Source: Streptomyces sp. NBC_01717 (GTDB lineage Bacteria > Actinomycetota > Actinomycetes > Streptomycetales > Streptomycetaceae). Taken from it: a stretch of DNA of 64,000 nt. Numbering within the stretch: position 1 is the first letter of the stretch; every line of letters begins with the position of its first letter. Positions 7,050 to 15,057 of the stretch are shown here, one piece after another. The stretch spans positions 8,375,001-8,439,000 of the forward strand of contig NZ_CP109178.1 in the NCBI RefSeq assembly GCF_036248255.1, written 5' to 3'. The notes under the pieces were generated by a model that saw only the letters and a program-made list of their open reading frames with translations, was not told the origin of the DNA and did no database searches. Made by a program: the position numbers and the translations under genes.

Positions 7050-10000
7050 GTGAAGAGTGCGTGCGTATCCACCCTTGCCGCGGCAGCCGCCGTGGCGCTC
7101 GCGGCGGGCATGACCACCCCGGCCGTGGCGACAGCGGATCGCACGCAGGCGGGGGCCACGGGCACACAGTTCGTGGCCCCGCACCACATCACACTCATCA
7201 CCGGTGACCGCGCCTCCGTGGACGCCAAGGGCCGTGTCGTGATGTTCGAGCCCGCCAAGGGGCGCGAACACATACCCGTGGCCACGCGGATACGCGACGG
7301 GCACACGCTGCTCGTTCCGATCGACGCACAGGGGCTGATCGCCGACGGCAAGCTCGACGAGCGGCTCTTCGACGTCACCGAGCTGAACCGCGCGGTGAAC
7401 CGCAAGGCCCAGAAGGCGGGCCTGAAACTGATCGTCGGGTATCACGGCGCGCAGGCCGCAGCCGCCAAGGCCGAGGTCCGCGAAGCGGGCGGTACGAAGG
7501 TCCGCCGGACCTTGAAATCGCTGAACGCCGACGCGCTCACCACCCCGAAGGACGACGCCAAGGACATCTGGCAGGCGCTCACCAGCAAGCGCGCGGGCAG
7601 CGCCGAACGGGGCACGGCCTCCGGTGTCGACCGGGTCTGGCTGGACGGGGTGCGTCGGGCGAGCCTCGACAAGAGCGTGCCCCAGATCGGTGCGCCGGCC
7701 GCCTGGCAGGCCGGCTACACCGGCAAGGGTGTCAAGATCGCTGTCCTGGACACCGGTGTGGACGCCACCCACCCCGACCTCCAGGGTCAGATCCTCGCCG
7801 AGAAGAACTTCTCCACGTCGGCCGACGCCGTCGACCGCTTCGGACACGGCACCCATGTGGCGTCCATCGCGGCCGGCACGGGCGCCAAGTCGGACGGGAA
7901 GTTCAAGGGCGTAGCCCCGGATGCCAAGCTGCTGAGCGGCAAGGTGCTCGACGACAACGGCTACGGTGAGGACTCCGGCATCCTGGCCGGCATGGAGTGG
8001 GCGGCCGAGCAGGGCGCCGACATCGTCAACCTGAGCCTGGGCGGCGCCGACAGCCCCGAGATCGACCCGCTCGAAGCCGAAGTGAACAAGCTGTCGGCGG
8101 AGAAGGGCGTCCTGTTCGCCATCGCGGCGGGCAACGAGGGCGAGGGCGGGGCCGGCACGGTCGGCTCGCCGGGCAGCGCGGACGCCGCGCTGACCGTCGG
8201 CGCGGTCGACGACAACGACAAGCTGGCCGAGTTCTCCAGCCGCGGTCCGCGTATCGGCGACGGTGCGATCAAGCCCGATGTGACCGCACCTGGTGTGGAC
8301 ATCACGGCCGCTGCCGCACCCGGTTCCGTCATCGACCAGGAGGTCGGGCAGAACCCGCCGGGCTATCTGACGATCTCCGGTACGTCGATGGCGACCCCGC
8401 ACGTGGCGGGCGCCGCGGCGTTGCTCAAGCAGGAGCACCCGGAGTGGAAGTACGCCGAGCTGAAGGGCGCGCTGACGGCGTCCACGAAGCCGGGCGCGTA
8501 CACGCCGTTCGAGCAGGGTTCGGGCCGGATCGCCGTCGACCGGGCCATCGGCCAGAGTGTCGTGGCCGAACCGGTCTCGGTCGGCTTCGGGGTGCAGCAG
8601 TGGCCGCACACCGATGACACCCCGGTCACCAAGAAGGTGACGTACCGCAACCTCGGTACGACCGACGTCACCCTCGACCTGGCGGTGACGGCCACCGACC
8701 CGAAGGGCAAGCCCGCGCCGGCCGGCTTCTTCACCCTCGGTGCGGACAAGGTCACCGTCCCCGCGGGCGGTACCGCCGAGGTTTCGCTGACCGTCGACAC
8801 CAAGCTCGGTGGCACCGTGGACGGCAGCTACTCCGCCTATGTCGTCGGCAGCGGCGGCGGCCAGACGGTCCGCACCGCGGCCGCGGTCGAGCGCGAGGCC
8901 GAGTCGTACACCGTGACGCTCAAGCACCTCGACCGGCAGGGGAAGTCCGCCGCGCTCTACGACACCAGTCTCGTCGGTATCGGCGGGGATGTGGCGGACG
9001 TGTGGCTCGACCCGACGGGACCGACCGGAACGGTGAAGGTCCGTGTCCCCAAGGGGGCCTACGCGGTCAACACCGGCATCTATGTGGACCGGACGGACTT
9101 CAGCAAGGGCGCCGACTGGATCTTCCAGCCGAAGCTGAGCGTCACCAAGGACGTCACCGTGACGCTCGACGCCCGGAAGACGAAGCCGGTGGACATCACC
9201 GTGCCCGACACGGCCGCGAAGTCGCAGTTCGCTTCGGCTGATGTCCAGTTCGAGACCGAGCAGAGCGGCTACGGCTTCGGCTGGTGGCTGGACTCGTTCA
9301 AGGGGTTCCGCACCGCGCATCTGGGCGCGCAGGTGACCGACGGCTCGCTGTCCCAGTTCTGGTCCGGTATCTGGGCCAAGGGCTCATCGACCGGCTACAA
9401 CGTCGTGTTCGGCGGGCCGGTGAAGCAGGTCGCGACCGGCTACACCAAGAAGTTCACCACTGCTCAGCTGGCCAAGGTGAAGATCGGGCTCGGCGCCTCC
9501 GCCGCCGGGAAGACCGGTGGGATCGCACCGTGGGGCTACGTGCCCGGATCGTATTCCAACATCACTGTCCCGTCGGAGCAGAAGCTCCCCACCACCCGCA
9601 CGCTCTATCTCTCGACTGCGAACAAGGTGAAGTGGAGCTTCGACTTCGAGCAGTACAGCGGGGTCGACTCCGACGGTTTCCCGGTGACCGACGCGTTCTA
9701 CACGCTGGGTGCACCGCAGACCTTCGCGGCGGGCAAGAGCTACGGGAAGACCTTCAACACGGCTGTGTTCGGCCCGAGGATGGACAAGTCGTACGGTCTG
9801 TTCCGCGAGGGGAACGACCTCATCGGTGTGCTGCCGCTCTTCGCCGACGGCCAGACCCACGCCGGCTCGTCCGCCTACACCTCGGTGAAGACGTCGCTGT
9901 ACCGCAACGGCACCAAGGTTGCCGAGAACGCGGATGCGCTGGACGGGCAGAGTTCCTTCAAGGTCCCTTCCGGTGACGCCGAGTACCGCCTCACGACCTC

Positions 10001-10394
10001 CGTGAAGCGATCGGCGAAGGTGGCGTCCGCGTCCTCCCGGATCGACGCCAGTTGGACGTTCCGGTCGAAGAAGACCTCTTCGGTCGCCAAGCTGCCGGCC
10101 TCCACTGTGCGCTTCTCGCCCACGATGGCCCTGGACAGCAAGGTCACTGCGGGCAGGACCGCGTCCGTTCCGGTGAAGGTGCTGGGTGCTGCCGCCGGTA
10201 CGAACCTCAAGTCGCTGACGGTGTACGTCAGTTACGACGCCGGTAAGACCTGGAAGAAGGTCACCGTCAAGTCGGGCAAGGTCTCGGTGAAGAACCCGGC
10301 CAAGGGGAAGTCGATCTCCTACCGGGCCAATGTCACGGACAAGAAGGGCAACAAGTCGTCCGTGTCGATCTACAACGCCTACTACGGGAAGTGA
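7050..10394 (+). CDS. Secreted S8 family subtilisin-like serine protease
   Basis: About 1,114 residues. An N-terminal signal peptide (KSACVSTLAAAAAVALAAG, cleavage near AVA-TA) is followed by an I9-like propeptide region. The S8 catalytic domain has Asp234 (VLDTGVDATHPD), His266 (GHGTHVAS) and Ser446 (GTSMATPHVAG). A long beta-sandwich C-terminal region (about 520-1110) contains Fn3/Ig-like modules. No LPXTG anchor or membrane segment, so it is released. The start is uncertain: GGGGGAGA at 7029-7036 is too close to TTG 7038 and rather far from GTG 7050; I prefer GTG. Its relative at the right end of the window has the same architecture. Role: extracellular protein digestion or processing. Confidence 0.92.
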   Translation: MKSACVSTLAAAAAVALAAGMTTPAVATADRTQAGATGTQFVAPHHITLITGDRASVDAKGRVVMFEPAKGREHIPVATRIRDGHTLLVPIDAQGLIADGKLDERLFDVTELNRAVNRKAQKAGLKLIVGYHGAQAAAAKAEVREAGGTKVRRTLKSLNADALTTPKDDAKDIWQALTSKRAGSAERGTASGVDRVWLDGVRRASLDKSVPQIGAPAAWQAGYTGKGVKIAVLDTGVDATHPDLQGQILAEKNFSTSADAVDRFGHGTHVASIAAGTGAKSDGKFKGVAPDAKLLSGKVLDDNGYGEDSGILAGMEWAAEQGADIVNLSLGGADSPEIDPLEAEVNKLSAEKGVLFAIAAGNEGEGGAGTVGSPGSADAALTVGAVDDNDKLAEFSSRGPRIGDGAIKPDVTAPGVDITAAAAPGSVIDQEVGQNPPGYLTISGTSMATPHVAGAAALLKQEHPEWKYAELKGALTASTKPGAYTPFEQGSGRIAVDRAIGQSVVAEPVSVGFGVQQWPHTDDTPVTKKVTYRNLGTTDVTLDLAVTATDPKGKPAPAGFFTLGADKVTVPAGGTAEVSLTVDTKLGGTVDGSYSAYVVGSGGGQTVRTAAAVEREAESYTVTLKHLDRQGKSAALYDTSLVGIGGDVADVWLDPTGPTGTVKVRVPKGAYAVNTGIYVDRTDFSKGADWIFQPKLSVTKDVTVTLDARKTKPVDITVPDTAAKSQFASADVQFETEQSGYGFGWWLDSFKGFRTAHLGAQVTDGSLSQFWSGIWAKGSSTGYNVVFGGPVKQVATGYTKKFTTAQLAKVKIGLGASAAGKTGGIAPWGYVPGSYSNITVPSEQKLPTTRTLYLSTANKVKWSFDFEQYSGVDSDGFPVTDAFYTLGAPQTFAAGKSYGKTFNTAVFGPRMDKSYGLFREGNDLIGVLPLFADGQTHAGSSAYTSVKTSLYRNGTKVAENADALDGQSSFKVPSGDAEYRLTTSVKRSAKVASASSRIDASWTFRSKKTSSVAKLPASTVRFSPTMALDSKVTAGRTASVPVKVLGAAAGTNLKSLTVYVSYDAGKTWKKVTVKSGKVSVKNPAKGKSISYRANVTDKKGNKSSVSIYNAYYGK

Positions 10395-10440
10395 CGGCGC
10401 TCAGCCGCTGAACTCCGTGTGAGTGGCGCGTGATCCAAGG

Positions 10441-10475
10441 CGGCCTGCCGGACGGTCCTCCGTTCCGGCAGGCCG
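10441..10475. terminator. Hairpin terminator after the subtilase
   Basis: A 12-bp perfect stem (10441-10452 with 10464-10475) and an 11-nt loop, 46 bp past the stop. It lies between convergent genes. Confidence 0.8.
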
Positions 10476-10555
10476 TTCGCGTGCGCGGAGGGCACGGTGC
10501 CGTGGTGCGGCCGCCGTGCCGGGCGCCCGGCACATCCACAAGTCACCGGCGCCGC

Positions 10556-11863
10556 TCAGGCTGACGAGTAACCGGCCGGGGACTCGTTCCCGGAGACCGA
10601 GGCCATGGCAGAGGACTCCGGTGACACGGGTCCGGGAGGCGGTGCCTCCGGCGCCGACCGGGACGGCGGCGACTCGATGACAGGCGGCGGGCTGGAAGGC
10701 TTCTCCGGGGAGGGCGGGGGATGCGGACCCGACGGCTCGGTGGCCGGGGACTCGGGGGTCGCAGATCCGGGGGACGGGGACCGGGGCGAGACGGACTCGG
10801 GGGACGGGGACTTCGACGTGTCCGAGGCCGGTGGACACGGCTCGGTGGACTTCCCCTCGGGGGCCGACGGGCAGGGCGACGGCGTGTGCTCGGCCGGCGG
10901 CTTCGTCTTCTTGTCGCTGCCGCCGGTGTCACCCGCATCGCGGGAGAACCAGCCGCCGCTCTTCGGGTCGTACATGACGAACTTCTTCACCACGCGCGGT
11001 GCGGGCTTCACCACCACGACGTTCGAGGAACGGTACCCGGGCCAGGGCTCACCTTTCACCTCGGGACCGCCCTTCAACGGGACCGGCTCGAGCAGCGGAT
11101 TGCCGCACGCGCAGCGCACCCGCGGCACGCCGCGGTCGTCGACGAGCACGGCCGTACCGGCCTGAAGCACCGCCTGATAGCTGGTGGCGGAGCCGTCCCG
11201 GAACCCGTGGTTGGTGACCCGGGTGTCCAACCGCAACTGGACGGGGGTCAGCGTCCGCAGATAGGCGGGGACGTCGGACGGATCGATCCCCAGTACCCCG
11301 GCGAAGGCACTGTTCTTGTCCGGTTCGGCCGTCAGCGCCTTGATCTGCTTCTCCACGTCGCAGCCGGCGACCTTACGGGTCCCGCCGTACAGACCCGGGG
11401 TCGAGCCGTCCACGCCCTGCGTGACACCCACCCCGGTCCTGGTCGGGGTGGGCGCCGTGGTCGGTGTCGCCGGGTCGCTGCTGCGCGACGTCGAGTCGGT
11501 GAACGGGTCCTGTCCGGCCGATCCCGCCGGCTGCAGGAAGATTTCGCCGCGTGCCGTCGAACCGCCGTCGGGGCGGATGAAGACGACAGCCATCACGGCC
11601 ACGGCGACAATCACGGCGGCGATCGTCGCCACCTTGGGCACGGACCGCCACCACGGGCGACCGGGGCCGCCCCCGGATCCGCTCGGGCCGCCGGGCCCCG
11701 AAGGCCCTCCCGCGCCGCCGGAGTCACCGCTGCTCGGCGGCCCGCCGGCGGAGTCGGACGGCGTGCCGGGAGGTGGTGGCACGGACGCCGGTTGCGTAGG
11801 GCCCGAGAGCGGGCCGGAAGGGGGGCCTGTCGGGCGGTCGGACGGCGGCGGTTGGCTGCTCAC
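10556..11863 (-). CDS. DUF6777-type membrane protein with proline-rich ends
   Basis: 435 residues: a cytoplasmic Pro/Gly/Ser-rich N-terminus (about 1-70), one transmembrane helix (VATIAAVIVAVAVMAVVF, about 78-96), an extracellular domain beginning GEIFLQPAGSAGQDPFT, and a Pro/Ser-rich tail from about 330. The domain pattern matches the uncharacterised actinobacterial DUF6777. GTG 11863 has an AGAGG upstream. It is divergent from the streptophobe gene at 12008, with a shared 144-bp promoter region. Function unknown; it may be a cell-envelope sensor or scaffold. Confidence 0.75.
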   Translation of the reverse strand: MSSQPPPSDRPTGPPSGPLSGPTQPASVPPPPGTPSDSAGGPPSSGDSGGAGGPSGPGGPSGSGGGPGRPWWRSVPKVATIAAVIVAVAVMAVVFIRPDGGSTARGEIFLQPAGSAGQDPFTDSTSRSSDPATPTTAPTPTRTGVGVTQGVDGSTPGLYGGTRKVAGCDVEKQIKALTAEPDKNSAFAGVLGIDPSDVPAYLRTLTPVQLRLDTRVTNHGFRDGSATSYQAVLQAGTAVLVDDRGVPRVRCACGNPLLEPVPLKGGPEVKGEPWPGYRSSNVVVVKPAPRVVKKFVMYDPKSGGWFSRDAGDTGGSDKKTKPPAEHTPSPCPSAPEGKSTEPCPPASDTSKSPSPESVSPRSPSPGSATPESPATEPSGPHPPPSPEKPSSPPPVIESPPSRSAPEAPPPGPVSPESSAMASVSGNESPAGYSSA

Positions 11864-12007
11864 GGCCTCTTCTTCCCCACGTAAGGATCAGTCCCCCTTT
11901 GCTCCCGTGTGTGCTCATTGTGTGCGCGCGAGCGGCGCGCCTCGCAAGCTGACGCTGTCGGCCCCTCCCGAGGGGCGGTCCGCCCCGCGCCTGCCTAGCG
12001 TGGCAGC

Positions 12008-13288
12008 GTGAGCCAACAGGCATCCAGCGACCGCAGCCGTGCACCGAGACCCGCGCACGGCTGGGGTCACGCCCTCCTGACGGTGCTCGCCGGGCTGGTG
12101 GCCATGGTCGCCACGGCCGCCCTCGGCCTCTGGGCGGCGGGTGCGACCGGCCTGCCCGGCAGCGCCTTCCCGCGCGTCGTCGCGGCCGTCGTCGTGATGG
12201 CGGCAGGCGGATCCGTCGAGCTCTCGGGCAACGCAGGGGACCTCGCCAGGACCCATGCGGAGTTCTCGGTGCTTCCGCTGTCGGTGACCCTGGCCGGCGC
12301 CCTGGTGATCGCCGCGGGATTTCTGCGGCCGCTGCGCCACCGGGCCGTCGCGGGCACGCGCGAACTGGCCGGCTGGGCCGCCCGGGTGGCGGTGCTGTGG
12401 GCACTGGTTCTCATCGGCCTGTCGGTCCTGGCCAGAGCGACCTTCGACATTCCCGTGCGCGATGCGACCGACGCGGCCGTCGCGGACCTGCTGGGCGTCT
12501 CCCCGAAGGTCGGGTTCCGGACCGATATCCCCCTCACCTTCGTACTCGGCCTGATCTGGCTGGCCGGCATCCTCGTCCTGGCCCTGCTCGTGTCGCACAG
12601 TGCCCCGCTCCCGGGCCGCCTCGTGCGATTCCAGGAGTCGGTGCGCCCGGCCGCGTACGCGATGGTCGCGCTGCTGCTGGGGTACGTCGTCGTGGGTCTG
12701 GTGGTCGCACTCGTCGTCATGGCTGTCCGGGGGCACCCGGCCGACACGTTCGCCGTAATCCTCCTGGGGCTGCCGAACCTTGTCTGGCTCGCCTACACCC
12801 TGGGGCTCGGCGCGTCCTGGGAGGGGAAGGTGGACGGCCCCTTCGGGCTGCCGATGCCGCAGATGCTGGACTCGGTACTGCGTACGCCGGACATCTCCAC
12901 GGTCAATGTCTCCACGCTCGCCGAACAGGACGGACGGGCGTGGTGGCTGGTCGTCGCCGCCGCCGTGCTGACCGTGGCTGCAGCGTTCCTCATGGCGGTC
13001 CGCTCACCGGCCCGGATACGGCCCTGGCAGCATGCCGTGCACATGGTGGTGGCGCTCGTCCTCACCGTGCTGACCATCTGTCTCGTCGCGAGGGTCTCCG
13101 CGCACTACGGCGTGTCGCTGCTCGGCATCGGAGATCTCGGCGGCGGCCTCGGCGGGGAGCTGACGCTGCGACCACGGCTGTTGTCCGCTCTCGCTGTCGC
13201 CGCCCTCTGGGGCCTGGTCACCGGCTTCCTCGGCGGTCTGCTCGCCTCCAGGGTCGACCGGCGCGGAGAAGTGCCGACGGACGGCTGA
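12008..13288 (+). CDS. Streptophobe family integral membrane protein
   Basis: 426 residues with about ten hydrophobic helices (for example LLTVLAGLVAMVATAALGL near the N-terminus and VVGLVVALVVMAV mid-way). Helices 1-2 flank the loop GSVELSGNAGDLART. This matches the streptophobe family of large Streptomyces membrane proteins of unknown function. GTG at 12008. It converges on the kinase gene with only 20 bp between stops. Confidence 0.8.
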   Translation: MSQQASSDRSRAPRPAHGWGHALLTVLAGLVAMVATAALGLWAAGATGLPGSAFPRVVAAVVVMAAGGSVELSGNAGDLARTHAEFSVLPLSVTLAGALVIAAGFLRPLRHRAVAGTRELAGWAARVAVLWALVLIGLSVLARATFDIPVRDATDAAVADLLGVSPKVGFRTDIPLTFVLGLIWLAGILVLALLVSHSAPLPGRLVRFQESVRPAAYAMVALLLGYVVVGLVVALVVMAVRGHPADTFAVILLGLPNLVWLAYTLGLGASWEGKVDGPFGLPMPQMLDSVLRTPDISTVNVSTLAEQDGRAWWLVVAAAVLTVAAAFLMAVRSPARIRPWQHAVHMVVALVLTVLTICLVARVSAHYGVSLLGIGDLGGGLGGELTLRPRLLSALAVAALWGLVTGFLGGLLASRVDRRGEVPTDG

Positions 13289-13308
13289 GACGGGCGCGAC
13301 CGCAGCCG

Positions 13309-14355
13309 TCAGCGTACGAACCCCGGGAACACGGGAAGCGCCCAGTGCGGCGGCGTGGGCGGTGGTTCGGGCCCGGTGGCCCAAGCACCGATTCGCTGGT
13401 CCACCTGGGTCGGCGGATGGTCCTTTTGCACCGTGCTCCGCGCTGCCGAGCGCAGCGCGGCGACGAACTGCAGACAGGAGTCGTACCGGTCGTCAGGGCT
13501 CTTGGACAGGGCCTTTGCCAGGACGTCGTCGACGGCGGGCGGGAGATCGGGGCGCCGACCGGTCAGCGGTGGCGGCGGGTCGAACTGATGGGCCCACAAC
13601 AGCGCCATGTCGTCGTCCCGCTGGAACGGCGGTACGGCAGCCATCGTCTCGAAGACCACACAGGCCAGGCTGTAGACATCGCACCGGCCGTCCACCGGGC
13701 GGCCGGAGATCTGCTCGGGTGCCACGTAGTCGAGCGTGCCGACGAACTGGCCCACCGAGGTGAACCCGGTCAGCGACAGCGACTTCTTCGTCAGCCCGAA
13801 GTCCGTGAGGTACACATGCTCCGGGTGGTCGCTGTCCGTGCCCGCAGCGACCAGGATGTTGCCGGGTTTGACGTCCCGGTGCACCAAGTCGTGGTCGTGT
13901 GCGGCGTCGAGCGCGGACGCCACCTGCGCGGCGATCCGGACCGCCGCCGCGATCTGCAACGGCCCCTGGCGGTCGATGAGGGCGCGCAGGTCCTGGCCGG
14001 CGACGTAACGCATCGCGATGTAGAGGATGCCCTCGGTCTCCCCGGCCTCGAAGACCGGCACGATATGCGGATGGTCGATCGCGGCGGCCACCCTCGACTC
14101 GTGGGTGAACCGCTTCCTGAAGGTGTCGTTGCGGGCGAGTTCGGGGGCGAGCAGCTTGAGCGCGACCGTCCGGTCCAGCCGCAGATCCCTGGCGCGGTAC
14201 ACGACCGCCATGCCGCCGCGGCCGATCTCGCTCTCCACCCGGTAACCCGCGATCTGCCTGCCGAGCAGGTCGGACGGTCGGCCCACGGGCAGCTCCGTGT
14301 CCTGACGCGGGTCGGGGGAGTGCGGTGGGCCCGGCGCGGGGGCTGGGCACATCAT
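13309..14355 (-). CDS. Ser/Thr protein kinase (Hanks type), cytosolic
   Basis: 348 residues. The kinase domain (about 30-300) is complete: Gly loop IGRGGMAVVYRA, catalytic Lys in VALKLL, Glu in HESRVAAAI, the HRDVKPGN catalytic loop and the DFG in LTDFGLTKKS. An APE-like VAPEQI and an arginine-containing C-lobe follow. The short Pro-rich tail has no transmembrane helix and no PASTA domain, unlike PknB. The ATG overlaps the stop of the upstream gene by 4 bp (ATGA), so translation is probably coupled. As third gene of an operon with an FHA-ABC exporter, it may phosphorylate Thr sites read by the exporter's FHA domains. Confidence 0.92.
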   Translation of the reverse strand: MMCPAPAPGPPHSPDPRQDTELPVGRPSDLLGRQIAGYRVESEIGRGGMAVVYRARDLRLDRTVALKLLAPELARNDTFRKRFTHESRVAAAIDHPHIVPVFEAGETEGILYIAMRYVAGQDLRALIDRQGPLQIAAAVRIAAQVASALDAAHDHDLVHRDVKPGNILVAAGTDSDHPEHVYLTDFGLTKKSLSLTGFTSVGQFVGTLDYVAPEQISGRPVDGRCDVYSLACVVFETMAAVPPFQRDDDMALLWAHQFDPPPPLTGRRPDLPPAVDDVLAKALSKSPDDRYDSCLQFVAALRSAARSTVQKDHPPTQVDQRIGAWATGPEPPPTPPHWALPVFPGFVR

Positions 14356-15041
14356 GGGTCACCCGTCCGGGTGGGCGGATGCGCGGTGTCCGACCGGGGC
14401 TCGTCGACGGACCCCAGGAGCTGCGTCGGCTCGGCATCGGCGGTATCCGCCGGGCGGTATGCGGCCGGCCGCGCGGGGTCGACGATCTGCGTCGGCTCAG
14501 GCTCCGGTGCGTGCACCTCGTCGGTCCCGGGGTGCACAGGGGCCTCGCTCGGGCGGCCTGGACCGGCCGAGGCCGCGTACGTACTCAGCTGCGTCCCTTC
14601 GCAGTACACCCAGCGCTCGTGCTCGGCGTCGTACAGCCACACCGCCTCGCCGTCGACGACCATGCCCACCCGCAGCCCCTGGGTACGACGGTGGAAGGTC
14701 CCCCCGTCGATCCGGCCCTCGGCCAGCGCCTCCGCGGCGCCCCGGTACCGGGCCAGCGACTCCTGGACCTGAGCCATCAGCGGCCGGGGGTCCGCGGTGC
14801 GTGCGAGCGGCTGTCCGGACTCCGGTGGGCCGTGTGGTACGGAGACGAGCAGCCGGCCGTCCACCCATGCCGACCAGCCGTTCGCGCACAGGATCCGCCC
14901 CCAGTCGCCGCGCCGGCCGACCAGCTGGACGGGGAGCAGCGGATCGAGCGGCTCGGCCGGCCGGGACATGTCGGGTGCCTCCCAGGCGGACATCCCGCCC
15001 GGGGGGACTACGTGTGTGGGGCGGAACTCCGGTGTCGCCAT
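14352..15041 (-). CDS. Hypothetical protein of the FHA-ABC/kinase operon (SH3-like core)
   Basis: 229 residues. Residues ~35-70 (LLPVQLVGRRGDWGRI, then GWSAWVDGRLL) look like a bacterial SH3-like barrel. Residues ~85-150 hold a helix and the strand pair MVVDGEAVWLYDAEHERWVYCEG. The C-terminal 70 residues are Pro/Glu/Thr-rich, and the TQ-containing PTQI and PTQLL could be phospho-threonine sites. No signal peptide. It lies 16 bp after the FHA-ABC gene and overlaps the kinase by 4 bp, so it probably works as an adaptor or substrate in that system. No firm family assignment. Confidence 0.65.
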   Translation of the reverse strand: MATPEFRPTHVVPPGGMSAWEAPDMSRPAEPLDPLLPVQLVGRRGDWGRILCANGWSAWVDGRLLVSVPHGPPESGQPLARTADPRPLMAQVQESLARYRGAAEALAEGRIDGGTFHRRTQGLRVGMVVDGEAVWLYDAEHERWVYCEGTQLSTYAASAGPGRPSEAPVHPGTDEVHAPEPEPTQIVDPARPAAYRPADTADAEPTQLLGSVDEPRSDTAHPPTRTGDP

Positions 15042-15057
15042 GGGCTCCCCGCCTCCG

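Noticed and set aside
6894..9320. 808-codon minus-strand open frame opposite the subtilase
   Set aside because: Its translation is Arg/Gly/Val-rich with no known domain, while the plus strand carries a complete S8 protease; typical high-GC antisense shadow.
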